This document shows positions 8,707-19,200 of a stretch of DNA of 64,000 nucleotides, one piece after another. The notes under the pieces are model-generated. The model was given only the letters and a program-made list of their open reading frames with translations. It was not told where the DNA came from and did not search any database. The position numbers were made by a program, and so were the translations under genes. Every line of letters begins with the position of its first letter. Position 1 is the stretch's first letter. Origin of the DNA: Nipponacmea schrenckii (taxonomy: Eukaryota; Mollusca; Gastropoda; Lottiidae); assembly GCA_030562195.1 (NCBI GenBank), contig JAUJPP010000005.1, positions 1,364,001 to 1,428,000 of the forward strand. The letters run 5' to 3'.

Positions 8707-11367
8707 ATGGTTCTAAAATTTGGTAAAAGCGGCATCAGTTCGGGCAGCACCTTACGCTTAACCAACACAGCACATATAAAAAGAAACGCTTCACAGTCAT
8801 GCATTTACATGCATGAGATCCACGACAAAACCGTGGACCTCAAAGTCGCTAAATTTTTGGATGCAGCGTCTGTTTGTTATTCGTTGAACAAGAAAGGACG
8901 ATGGAAACTGCCTGAGATTATCGAAGAGAAGATCCTGTCCGAACTGTCGAGTTCCAACGTGACAGTGACTTTGATGAAGCTCCACAAAATTCATAGACAA
9001 AACAACTGTATTGGATACTTTACAAACAAGGGTAGAGTCCGATCTGTGGTTCCTAAGAAAACTAAATACATCAACCGCCTCAGCATCACCAACGTCAACA
9101 GAAAGCCCTTCCGAAACAGACGCAGACGACGTCATACAGAAGTAGATCTCGATCAAAACTTGGCAGACGACCATGAAATAAAATACCGTATCGTGTATCC
9201 GACACCGTCATCGAGCGCAGTAACGTACACAAATCCACAAAAGATTGGTCACAATGTGGTGCTGAATGAACACAATCGCAGTAAAAGTGCTGTAAGATCG
9301 AAGTCTAGAAAATGGCGCTGTATTGAACGTGATTTGAGATATGAACTGGACTATATTGATGATGATGCTTTCGATGTGGATTCGGAGTTAGATTCGGCGG
9401 AAGAGGTGCCTCAAACTCAACGCTCCTCGTTTTCAGACTACTTTGAGAGTGCTCTCAGTCGACCAGCTGAGATTAAGATAAATACGAGGAGAAGACCTGC
9501 GAAAAGGTCACGGAAGCACGAAACTAAACCAATGTTGTACTATTTAGAAAGTGAGGTCATGGATGAAGAAGAAGAGGAGGTACATTGGGAATCCAGTTAC
9601 TCCCCACCAACAACAACAGAATGTCAGCCCGTAGATGTTCTAATTTCCAATCAAGAAACACACCCATATCATCTGAAGAGGAAATATGGCGATAAGGTTA
9701 CTTTCGCACAGTGTGAACCTCGGACTTTTATCATCGATATATCAGCTGAGGTAGAGAGTTGTCTTAAAAGCTCGAAATCATTCAAGACAGTCTTCGTCAA
9801 GAAGTTAGAACTTGCAACGTTTCTGGTGTTTTCTCTTAAGTCTTCTATCGAACCTGACTATGGTTTGTGGGAAGTCCAGGTCAATTTGCCAACCAAATTA
9901 CCTTCAATACGAATCGGGACCCTCGTGGATATCAAGACACTGGGTGTTGATGAAGTTATATCGTTCACCACACGTTATCTAGAATCCATCCCAGATGCAA
10001 ACTTTTACCGTAAGGATCTTTTACCTCTTACCAAAACTCCACTAGAGAAGTTGAACACCATCGACCCATTGTCTCAACTGAAGGTTGGAAATTATCTTCC
10101 TGAAGATTTATCTCAAACAGCTACGGCGGTGCCGTCAATTCCAGACCACGATAATCTTCCGGTGGAGAGGATTCCATCACCAATGGAAGATATAGTTTGT
10201 AATATTTGCTACACGGATGATTCTACCTTTACGTCTCTGCGATCTTGTGGACATATATTTTGTAATGACTGCTGGAAGAACCACCTGCTCAGCTCGTTCG
10301 TCGGGAAATCCAAAGTTGTGTGTCCGGAGTATAAATGCGACCAAGTAGTTGATGCGGGCACGATGCTCAAACTTGTGAACATTAGGGACATCCAAAGATC
10401 TCATAAAAAGAAAATGAACACCAAAGTCGAATCTTCATCTTGTATGAAATGGTGCCCAAATCAAAATTGTGAACGCATTCTGCATAATGATGATTCTAAA
10501 GCGGACTGTGTTATTTTGTGTGATTGTGGTTGGTTTGTGTGTTTCGAGTGTAATGACGAGAGGCATTGGCCGTCCTCGTGTGATGAATATGCTTCCTATA
10601 AAAATAAGTTAAATGCCTTCGGAGGCGACGTATTAAGGGGTGATTTTCTGGAGATTCCTAGGTTGAAAGTTCGCGGAAAACCGTGCCCTGACTGTAAAAC
10701 ATTTATTATCAAAAATAGAGGATGTCCTAATATGGTTTGTCCATGTGGCTGCAGTTTCTGTTGGTCTTGCTTGACACCTTTGCGGAACCAGACCACTTCT
10801 CATGACAACTGCTACAAGAAGAAGGAATCGGAAGGGACCAAACAGCACGAATTTATACACATTGATAAAAAGGTGGTGGGAAATCCGATGAAGTCTAAAT
10901 TGTTTACTAAGGCTGTGGAATATCGAAACATGAGACGCGAAAAGCATATCAAAATAATAAGATGCAAAACCTTGGACTTGAAAGTGCGGATTTTGAAATG
11001 GATGACGAAGCATGATGTTAGATTTGTTGAATTTGGATTGGTCTCCGAGCAACAGTTTGATAAATTGTTTTTGGATATTTTCAATGTGGAAATGGAACTT
11101 AACTACCTTTGTGAAATATGTTTAGTCATATTGGACGCTAAATCGAAGGTACCGAACAGAGTTCTTCCTAATTTACGTTCTTCTTTTGTCTGTCTGGAAA
11201 GTTATGGCCAGAATTTGAATGCTATTTTAGAGGACGGTGACCTCAAACATATCAAAGATCACCGAAAACTTTTAGCTGAACTGATTTCTCTAAGACAAGC
11301 CGCCAAAGACGCCGTTGCTTCTACTGTAAATGTTATTAGATTCTTTAGAAAGTATGAGTCTAAGTAA
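8707..11367 (+). CDS. RBR (RING-IBR-RING) E3 ubiquitin ligase, intronless
   Basis: 886 codons in one exon. Start placed at ATG 8707 (GCCATCATGG, good context); a frame from 8680 would need a GTG start. RING1 begins at C498 (CNICY, then SCGHIFCNDCW, then CPEYKC to about 545). The IBR spans about 579-625 (WCPNQNC to WPSSC). RING2 starts at C660 (CPDC) and has the RBR catalytic cysteine at C673 in KNRGCPNMVC, followed by CGCSFCWSC. A helical C-terminal region (about 700-886) may play the part of the Ariadne domain. The N-terminal half is basic and acidic low-complexity sequence without a recognised domain, including an acidic run near 285-300. The family passes ubiquitin from an E2 to its own cysteine and then to substrate; all key cysteines are present, so activity is expected. 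Substrate unknown. Lack of introns suggests a retrocopy or a lineage-expanded intronless family. AATAAA at 11484. Confidence 0.93.
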   Translation: MVLKFGKSGISSGSTLRLTNTAHIKRNASQSCIYMHEIHDKTVDLKVAKFLDAASVCYSLNKKGRWKLPEIIEEKILSELSSSNVTVTLMKLHKIHRQNNCIGYFTNKGRVRSVVPKKTKYINRLSITNVNRKPFRNRRRRRHTEVDLDQNLADDHEIKYRIVYPTPSSSAVTYTNPQKIGHNVVLNEHNRSKSAVRSKSRKWRCIERDLRYELDYIDDDAFDVDSELDSAEEVPQTQRSSFSDYFESALSRPAEIKINTRRRPAKRSRKHETKPMLYYLESEVMDEEEEEVHWESSYSPPTTTECQPVDVLISNQETHPYHLKRKYGDKVTFAQCEPRTFIIDISAEVESCLKSSKSFKTVFVKKLELATFLVFSLKSSIEPDYGLWEVQVNLPTKLPSIRIGTLVDIKTLGVDEVISFTTRYLESIPDANFYRKDLLPLTKTPLEKLNTIDPLSQLKVGNYLPEDLSQTATAVPSIPDHDNLPVERIPSPMEDIVCNICYTDDSTFTSLRSCGHIFCNDCWKNHLLSSFVGKSKVVCPEYKCDQVVDAGTMLKLVNIRDIQRSHKKKMNTKVESSSCMKWCPNQNCERILHNDDSKADCVILCDCGWFVCFECNDERHWPSSCDEYASYKNKLNAFGGDVLRGDFLEIPRLKVRGKPCPDCKTFIIKNRGCPNMVCPCGCSFCWSCLTPLRNQTTSHDNCYKKKESEGTKQHEFIHIDKKVVGNPMKSKLFTKAVEYRNMRREKHIKIIRCKTLDLKVRILKWMTKHDVRFVEFGLVSEQQFDKLFLDIFNVEMELNYLCEICLVILDAKSKVPNRVLPNLRSSFVCLESYGQNLNAILEDGDLKHIKDHRKLLAELISLRQAAKDAVASTVNVIRFFRKYESK

Positions 11368-11580
11368 TAAATTATGATTACCTAATAACAGGTCGACAAA
11401 CGAGGACGATGATTTTGTTGAGCCCAATAGAACCCAGCTTTTGTTATTTTTTTAAATTATGTTAATAGTATTTGAAAAATTAAAATAAATCTATCTTTTC
11501 GGGATATTGAAAGACGTTTGTGATATTGAAGTAGATCTGTAGAAGGAAGTAGGCACCAACAGCAGTAGGTGTCATTTGCT

Positions 11581-11766
11581 TGACTGCAGTAGCATTCAGA
11601 TTATTTATCTTTGAGACAACAGCATTCCGACTATCTATATCGGAGACAACAGCATTCCGATTATCTATGTCTGAGACAATAGCATTCCGATTATCTATGT
11701 CTGAGACAATAGCATGCAGATTATCTATATCTGAGACAATAGCATGCAGATTATCTATATCTGAGA
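11581..11766 (+). repeat. Minisatellite, 30-bp unit, about six copies
   Basis: Units read AGCATTCCGATTATCTATGT followed by CTGAGACAAT, with small changes (CCG or GCAG in the middle). Thirty is a multiple of three, so a short frame stays open, but it has no gene-like feature. It lies just past the 3' UTR of the RBR gene. Confidence 0.9.
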
Positions 11767-11984
11767 CCCATTGATTGATTATCCCACCATCATAGAAACG
11801 CCACGGACCTATATAATGCTATATGGTGCTTAATAATTATTTTAGGGTGGCAACTGTATTTATGGATACTGCAACAGTTGGGTTAAACTTTTGTTGTTTT
11901 AAATAAAGCTTAGTTGTGACTTTAATAGAGTTGTGTCCCTTTAACCAACATTACCAATAAGAAAAATAACCAAAAAGAAAAACA

Positions 11985-12420
11985 CAAAATATAACAAAGC
12001 ATAACAAAATAACAAAGAATAACAAAATAACAAAGAATAACAAAATAACAAAGAATAACAAAAAAATACCGAAATAAACAAAATTAATCGATATTAGAAA
12101 AAATACCAGAAATTAAGAAAATTGAAAATAAAATTTAAAAAAAAACAACACAAAATAAGGAAATACATGTAGATAAATTATAAACAAAATAACAAAATCA
12201 AATATAAATATAACATAAAAATTATAAAAATCATAAAAGTTAAGAAACATAACATGTTTGAAAAATCAAGAAAAAAATAACAGAAAAATTACGGGAATTA
12301 TCAAAAATTATGAAAATAAAGAGGAAAATAACAAAACTTGTAAAAAAGGCTAAAAAATTAGATTAAATAGAAATTTATAAAAATAACAAAAATTGAAAAA
12401 TAACAAAAATGGTTTTACTA
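11985..12420 (+). repeat. A-rich low-complexity tract
   Basis: Runs of AACAAAATAACAAAGAATAA-like sequence that decay to the right. No gene. Confidence 0.8.
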
Positions 12421-12885
12421 ATTTTAATTATTTTTTATAGTAATTCAATCGACATGCACTCATCGTAAACGTTTTTTATAATCAAATGTTGGAACCATGG
12501 CAAGACCATGGCAAGACCATACCTTGATCATGCATTAAACCTCAAACACCAAATTGCATCATTTTAGAGATAGTATTAAGAATAAAATTATTTCAGCTCA
12601 ATGTTTGCTTTCAACAAGTGTGGAATATTGCATTTGTATATACATATATCTAAAAAGGTAAGTTAAAACATTATATAGCATTTCAAACGTTTCAATTGAT
12701 TCAATTAATCAGAGCAACTAGGAAGATACAGGTTCATATACGACCGTTTCGTCATGTGGTTTATGAAAGGAGTGTATTGTATACGCCTACAGGTCAAGTC
12801 TTATACATCCGTATATGTATAAGGTAGTTAAAAGCCAAAAGGACTATTACATTCTCGCTATGGGATATAATTGGGGTTAATTTCA

Positions 12886-13140
12886 AAATGAAATGAATGG
12901 AGTTTTACGTCCTGCTCTTCTGCACCTTATGGGATAATGAAGATGGACAACACCATGCAGTGTGCAATGAGGGACATTTTGTCAGGACAGCAGTATTAGC
13001 CTACCCTTTTTGCAATTTCCAACTGTCGAGGGATCTTTAACGTGTAGCACGCGGGCCTCGGTTTATTGTCCCATCCGAACGAGTAGACGCTATTTCCATG
13101 TCAGTACCCCCCGATCTGCATCACTGAAGGGGAAACCGGG
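12886..13140 (-). repeat. tRNA-derived SINE (lacks the tRNA-like head)
   Basis: Matches the SINE tail and body (GGAGTTTTACGTCCTGCTC, then GAGGGATCTTTAACGTG) and stops at the GGGGAAACC block before the tRNA-like head. Confidence 0.8.
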
Positions 13141-13609
13141 GTTTATTTCAAGGGACTTACAATATTAAAAAGATATCAGACTTAAACGGGATGTTATATA
13201 TCAAGTACTGTTATTTTGACAGTTGTTAATATATGTTGCATTGTAATCTACGTATTGTTATTAACACGTCCGTCATGATTTGACAGTTTGTATGCACTGA
13301 TATAGAATAAGATGCCTCATTCCTTCTTTTATTCATTCATTCATTCATCCGGTGTAAAGCCTACGTGACAAATTTACGAATGAGTTATAATTGGCACAGT
13401 GAGGCGAAGAAACCTTCACAATTTAACTATGTAGGTTATATTTTAGGTCGATATGTATATATTGTTAGTAAACATTGTTCTATATACAGCATATCTTTCT
13501 CCGTATTTCATCATCAAAATAGTTTCGATTGAACTTAATCCTTGAAAGAGTGGTGAAGAAATCCATGAATAGGGGACGAGGGCATGTATTAAGCAACGGT
13601 AACATATGA

Positions 13610-15612
13610 TTTAAGAAACTTTCAATAAATTATAATAATGTTAGATATTAGAAACTTTCTATAAAAATGATAATGTTAGATATTAGAAACTTTCTATAAA
13701 TTATGTTAGATGTTAGAAACTTGCTATAAATTATGTTAGATGTTAGAACTTGCTATAAATTATGTTAGATGTTAGAACTTGCTATAAATTATGTTAGATG
13801 TTAGAACTTGCTATAAATTATGTTAGATGTTAGAAACTTTCTATAAACATAATGATTATGTTAGAAACTTTCTATAAACATAATGATGTTAGATGTTAGA
13901 AACTTTTTATAGACATAATGATGTCAGATGTTAGAAACTTTCTATAAACGATTGAAAAAATAGATGTTAGATGTTAGAAACTGTTTTATAAACGATGATA
14001 GATGTTAGAAACTTTCTATAAACATAATGATGTTAGATGTTAGAAACTTTCTATAAACATAATGATGTTAGATGTTAGAAACTTTCTATAAACATAATGA
14101 TGTTAGATGTTAGAAACTTTCTATAAACATAGATGTTAGATGTTAGAAACTTTCTATAAACATTATGATGTTAGGTGTTAGAAGCTGTCTATAAACATAA
14201 TGATAGATGTTAGAAACTTTCTATAAACACAATGATGTTTGATGTTAGAAACTTTCTATAAACATAATGATATTAGATGTTAGAAACTTTCTATAATCAT
14301 AATGATGTTAGATGTTAGAAACTTTCTATAAATATAATGATGTTAGATTTAGAAACTTTCTATAAATATAATGATGTTAGATGTTAGAAACTTTCTATAA
14401 ACATAATGATGTTAGGATGTTAGAAACTTTCTATAAACATTAAATTTAAAAAAATGTTAGATGTTTAAAAAACTGTCTATAAACATAATGATGTTAGATT
14501 GTTTAAAAGTTAGAAACTTTCTATAAACATAATGATGTTAGATGTAAGAAACTTTCTATAAACATTTAAGATGTTAGAATGTTTGTAGTTAAAAAACTTT
14601 CTATAAAATTATATTAGATGTTAGAAACTTTCTACAAACATAATGATGTTAGATGTTAGAAACTTTCTATAAATTATGTTAGATTTTAGAAACTTTCTAT
14701 AAACATAATGATGTTAGATGTTAGAAACTTTCTATAAACATAATGATGTTAGATGTTAGAAACTTTCTATAAACATAATGATGTTAGATTTTAGAAACTT
14801 TCTATAAACATAATGATGTTAGATGTTAGAAACTTTCTATAAACATAATGATGTTAGATGTTAGAAACTTTCTATAAACATAATGATGTGAGATGTTTAG
14901 AAACTTTCTATAACATAATGATGTTAGATGTTAGAAACTTTCTATAAACATAATGATGTTAGAAACTTTCTATTAACATAATGATGTTAGATGTTAGAAA
15001 CTTTCTATAAATTATGTTAGATTTTAGAAACTTTCTATAAACATAATGATGTTAGATGTTAGAAACTTTCTATAAACATAATGATGTTAGATGTTAGAAA
15101 CTTTCTATAAACATAATGATGTTAGATGTTAGAAACTTTCTATAAACATAATGATGTTAGATGTTATGTTAGAAACTTTCTATAAACATAATGATGTTAG
15201 ATGTTAGAAACTTTCTATAAACATAATGATGTTAGATTTAGAAACCTTCTATAAAATAATGATAGATTTTAGAAACTTTCTATAAACATAATGATGTTAG
15301 ATGTTAGAAACTTTCTATAAACATAATGATGTTAGATGTTAGAAACTTTCTATAAACATAATGATGTTAGATGTTATGTTAGAAACTTTCTATAAACATA
15401 ATGATGTTAGATGTTATGTTAGAAACTTTCTATAAACATAATGATGTTAAAAATTTTATTATTAGAAAACTTTTTATAAACATAATGATGTTAGATGTTA
15501 GAAACTTTCTATCAACATAATGTTAGATTTTATAAACTTTTTATAAACATAATGATGTTAGATGTTAGAAACTTTCTATAAACATAATTATGTTGGATGT
15601 TATGTTTGACAC
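13610..15612 (+). repeat. Large satellite-like array, 35-bp unit, about 2 kb
   Basis: The main unit is CATAATGATGTTAGATGTTA plus GAAACTTTCTATAAA (35 bp). The left end has shorter units of 26-27 bp (TTATGTTAGATGTTAGAAC), and variants lacking or doubling TTAGATG are scattered inside. Roughly 50-60 copies. It ends about 600 bp before the carrier gene starts. Confidence 0.93.
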
Positions 15613-16227
15613 TTTCATAAATGTTTAAAAAAAGCCTAAATTTTTATGATATTTATGTACTTGGCAACCTTAATGTCGTCAGAGATGATTGGACAAGCCC
15701 ATATTTAAATGGTATTTTTAATCCAAATATAGACTATAAATCGCCTAAGCTTGTTGTTTGTGGGCAATTTATCTCTTTAATTCGGTCGGTTATTTTGACA
15801 TGCATATTTTCCACCAATGACAATCGAGACACAAACAGCTGACTTTTAGTGAAAGACGTGCGCATACTGGATAATGGTAAATCAATTAGTGTGTCAAAAC
15901 AAACCGATAAAAAAAAGTGAATGGCTGGAAATCGGACGAATTAAGTATTGCATCATTATTTCATGTGAAATATTAGGTAGATCATATATGATAACAATAT
16001 ATTTGAAGTGAATTTGTGAAAAGTGGAACTAATGGAGACTGTGATTTGACAAAAAATTATCGATTGCTTTACCTTCTACATAGAAAAAAAATGGCGACGA
16101 TCTTGCCAGCGAATATTCTGGTAAGATACGGGAATCAGGCAACTATGGAGCAATTATGATGTTTACTCTTCTTAAATTTTATTCTTTTAGTTTACTTTGT
16201 ACATAAGGAGCACCTCTAGGAACCAAA
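15613..16227. other. Probable 5' flank of the mitochondrial carrier gene
   Basis: A 73-residue frame at 15621-15842 contains a stretch faintly like the LGDFN motif of retroelement endonucleases, but it is too short and diverged to call. Nothing else coding is visible. Confidence 0.35.
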
Positions 16228-19200
16228 ATGGTCGAAACAAGTGGGAAGAATGCTAAATTCGACCCGGTTGCATACAGGCCGAAGATAAAGGCCGAACACC
16301 TTGCGGCAGGAGTTTTAGGTGGTGTGGTTTCTACCTTCGTTTTACACCCTTTGGATTTAGTTAAAATTCGTTTTCAAGGTTTGTTTTTTAAGCTTATATT
16401 ATGTTTAACTCATGGATATCTCTCGGTCGGATATAGGAAGCCAGGAAAGTCAGACATGAATGGATTATAACATACCTATATTTAGAAGTATTGCGTCATC
16501 ATCTTCAGAAGTGGTAGCTAAAATATGCTGGCCTTCCCCAGCGCCTCTAGGGCAATTATATAAATTTTTATAACCTTCAAAATATTATCATTCATAAACA
16601 TAATCTAGTATGCTTGTGAAGAGTACTTTTAACCATTTTCATGTTGATGAATAATTGTTGAAATTTCACATATTAGAATGCCATTTTTCAGCCAAATTTT
16701 GTTCCTTTAAAGATGCATTCTCCCAATGTTTAGAGTGAAATCAAGCTTACTTATTGATCAATCAGTGTTTCTAATGAAAATTCCAGTATTAGTGTATGGT
16801 TATAATAAGTTTGGGCAATTCATCAAAATGATTCCACTTTGAAACATTATATTAAGACTCATGTTTGTTCACGTGACCATGCACTGGGTAATCAAAGAAA
16901 AATACTAATATTTGACTGACATTTTGAGACCTAACAATGTTTCTTAACCTGCCAGTACGAGGAAAATTTACTATATTACAACTTCATTCAGAACTTGTGA
17001 GACAAACTAATATTTTTCCAGATCATTAGCATATCTCTACTTTTGATTGATATCAGTATTAGCTGTCCAGTTATTGCATGTATTATAGTTTTCCATTTTC
17101 TTTCAGTTAACGAAGGCTTCAATGTGGCAGCATCCCGGCCACAGTATCACGGCATTTGGCATGCTATGAAATCTATTAAGAAGTCACATGGTTTCGTGGG
17201 GCTCTATCAAGGTGTTACACCCAATGTTTCTGGAGCTGGTCTTTCCTGGGGTTTATATTTCTTATTGTAAGTATAAAACGATTATTTCTTAACCTAAACT
17301 GTGCCCCATCCTAATGGCATACCATACTCCACTTTATGTGGGATAGATTTTTTATTGAAGAAAAAGGTTTACAAGAACAAAGTGTTGTATATGTACAGTG
17401 AAACCCAGTTATTTCGAAGTTCGAGGGTCCCTATGATAATTTCGAGACAAACAATCAAGGGGTTTAGCCGTTAGTTGGAGTTTATTTCTATTCCGACCTC
17501 TGCCTTGGACTTGACCCCTCGTTTCAACTTCCACGCCGTCTACATTAGTCAATGAGGTGCAGAAGAGTAGGGTGTTAAAGTCCATTCATTTCAGCTCCCA
17601 TGATAGCTTCATACTTCTTCTGTACTGGATGCATGGTTGGTTTACGTTTCATGGCCCGGCCCCTTTCGACGATCCATCTCCCCCCTTAACTTTACCCCCA
17701 ATAGTGTTCAAAAGTTATCCCTAGGGGTGGTATTATTTAGTTTTCTCCATTACAGCTACAGTCAGATAAAAGATTATTTACAAGGTGGTGATAGTAAGAA
17801 GAATTTAGGTCCAGCCAAAAATATAGCAGCTGCAGCGGTTTCAGGTAACTTTTCACTTTTTAAGAATTTGATCCATGACGAGCTTTCATCCTCAGAGAAG
17901 TTTCCTCTCCTGAAATTATGATGCCAAAAACAAAGGCTTCAAATATAAAATACAATTGCTTCAGGGGGATAATGAAAGGGGATCTAATCTACCATGTACA
18001 AGATGGTGGTGTAGGGTGATTTAACTGGAAGTAAACTAGAGTAAGAAAAGATGGATGTACTTAATCAACTTTTAGTAATGTTGGGTGTTACATCAGTTTT
18101 ACTTACTTAGTTACTTTTAAATGTTTTTCTTGTTCACTTACTTAGTTGTTCACTTACTTGGTTGTTCAATTACTTAACTTGTCTTGTCTACTTATTACTT
18201 TTACTTTACTTGTCACTTACGTACTTTTACTTTACTTTAGGTGTTACTTACTTGTTCAATTAGTTACTCACTTTTACTTTAAATTACTTTACTTTACTTG
18301 TAACTTATTTACTTTTACTTTACTTGTCACTTATTTACTTTTACTTTACTTTACTTGTCACTTATTACTTACTTTTACTTTAGGCCTTACTACTTACTTT
18401 TACTTTAGGCCTTACTACTTACTTTTACTTTAGGCCTTACTACTTACTTTTACTTTAGGCCTTACTACTTACTTTTACTTTAGGCCTTACTACTTACTTT
18501 TACTTTAGGCCTTACTACTTACTTTTACTTTAGGACACTTACTACTCTTACTTTTACTTTGACTACTTTTACTTATTACTTTAGTTTAGGTGTTACTTAC
18601 TTGTTTGCTTGTCACTTTATTACTTTAAATTACCCTTAATTTTACTTCACATTACTTGTTACTTTCCACTTACTTATTTATTTACAAATGCACTTACTTT
18701 CCATTGCAGGTTTTGTAACTTTAGTATTAGCCAATCCAATTTGGGTGACGAAGACAAGACTATGTTTACAGTATGAACATGGTGGATCTTCGGTAGTGAG
18801 GTATAATGGTATGATAGATGCTTTAATAAAAATAGGGAAGACTGAGGGATATAGGGGTTTATATAAGGTAGGATATGAATGGAATTATAAAAAAACCAAA
18901 CAAAAAACCAGTACTTACGAATATAGAATGGCAAAATGAAATCTGTAAGCAACAACATGTTTGGCAATACATAGGTAGGAAATGAAATAAATGGAGTTTT
19001 ACATCCTACTCTTCTGCTAAATTTATTTATTTTTTTGTTTATTATTTTGTTTGTTTATTTTTATTTTATTTTTTTATTTATTTATTTCATGTTTATTTAT
19101 TTATTATTATTTATTTATTATTTATTTATTTATTTTTTTATTTATATTTTATTTATTTATTTCAGGGGTTTGTACCTGGTTGTATGGGTATTTCACACGG

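Noticed and set aside
8797..9174. 125-codon minus-strand ORF inside the RBR gene
   Set aside because: Antisense shadow of a strongly supported coding exon; no family resemblance.
10596..11084. Overlapping minus-strand ORFs in the RBR C-terminal half
   Set aside because: They mirror the plus-strand coding sequence and carry no domain.
15621..15842. 73-codon ORF with a weak LGDFN-like stretch
   Set aside because: Possible retroelement endonuclease fragment, but only one loose motif and no neighbouring reverse transcriptase.
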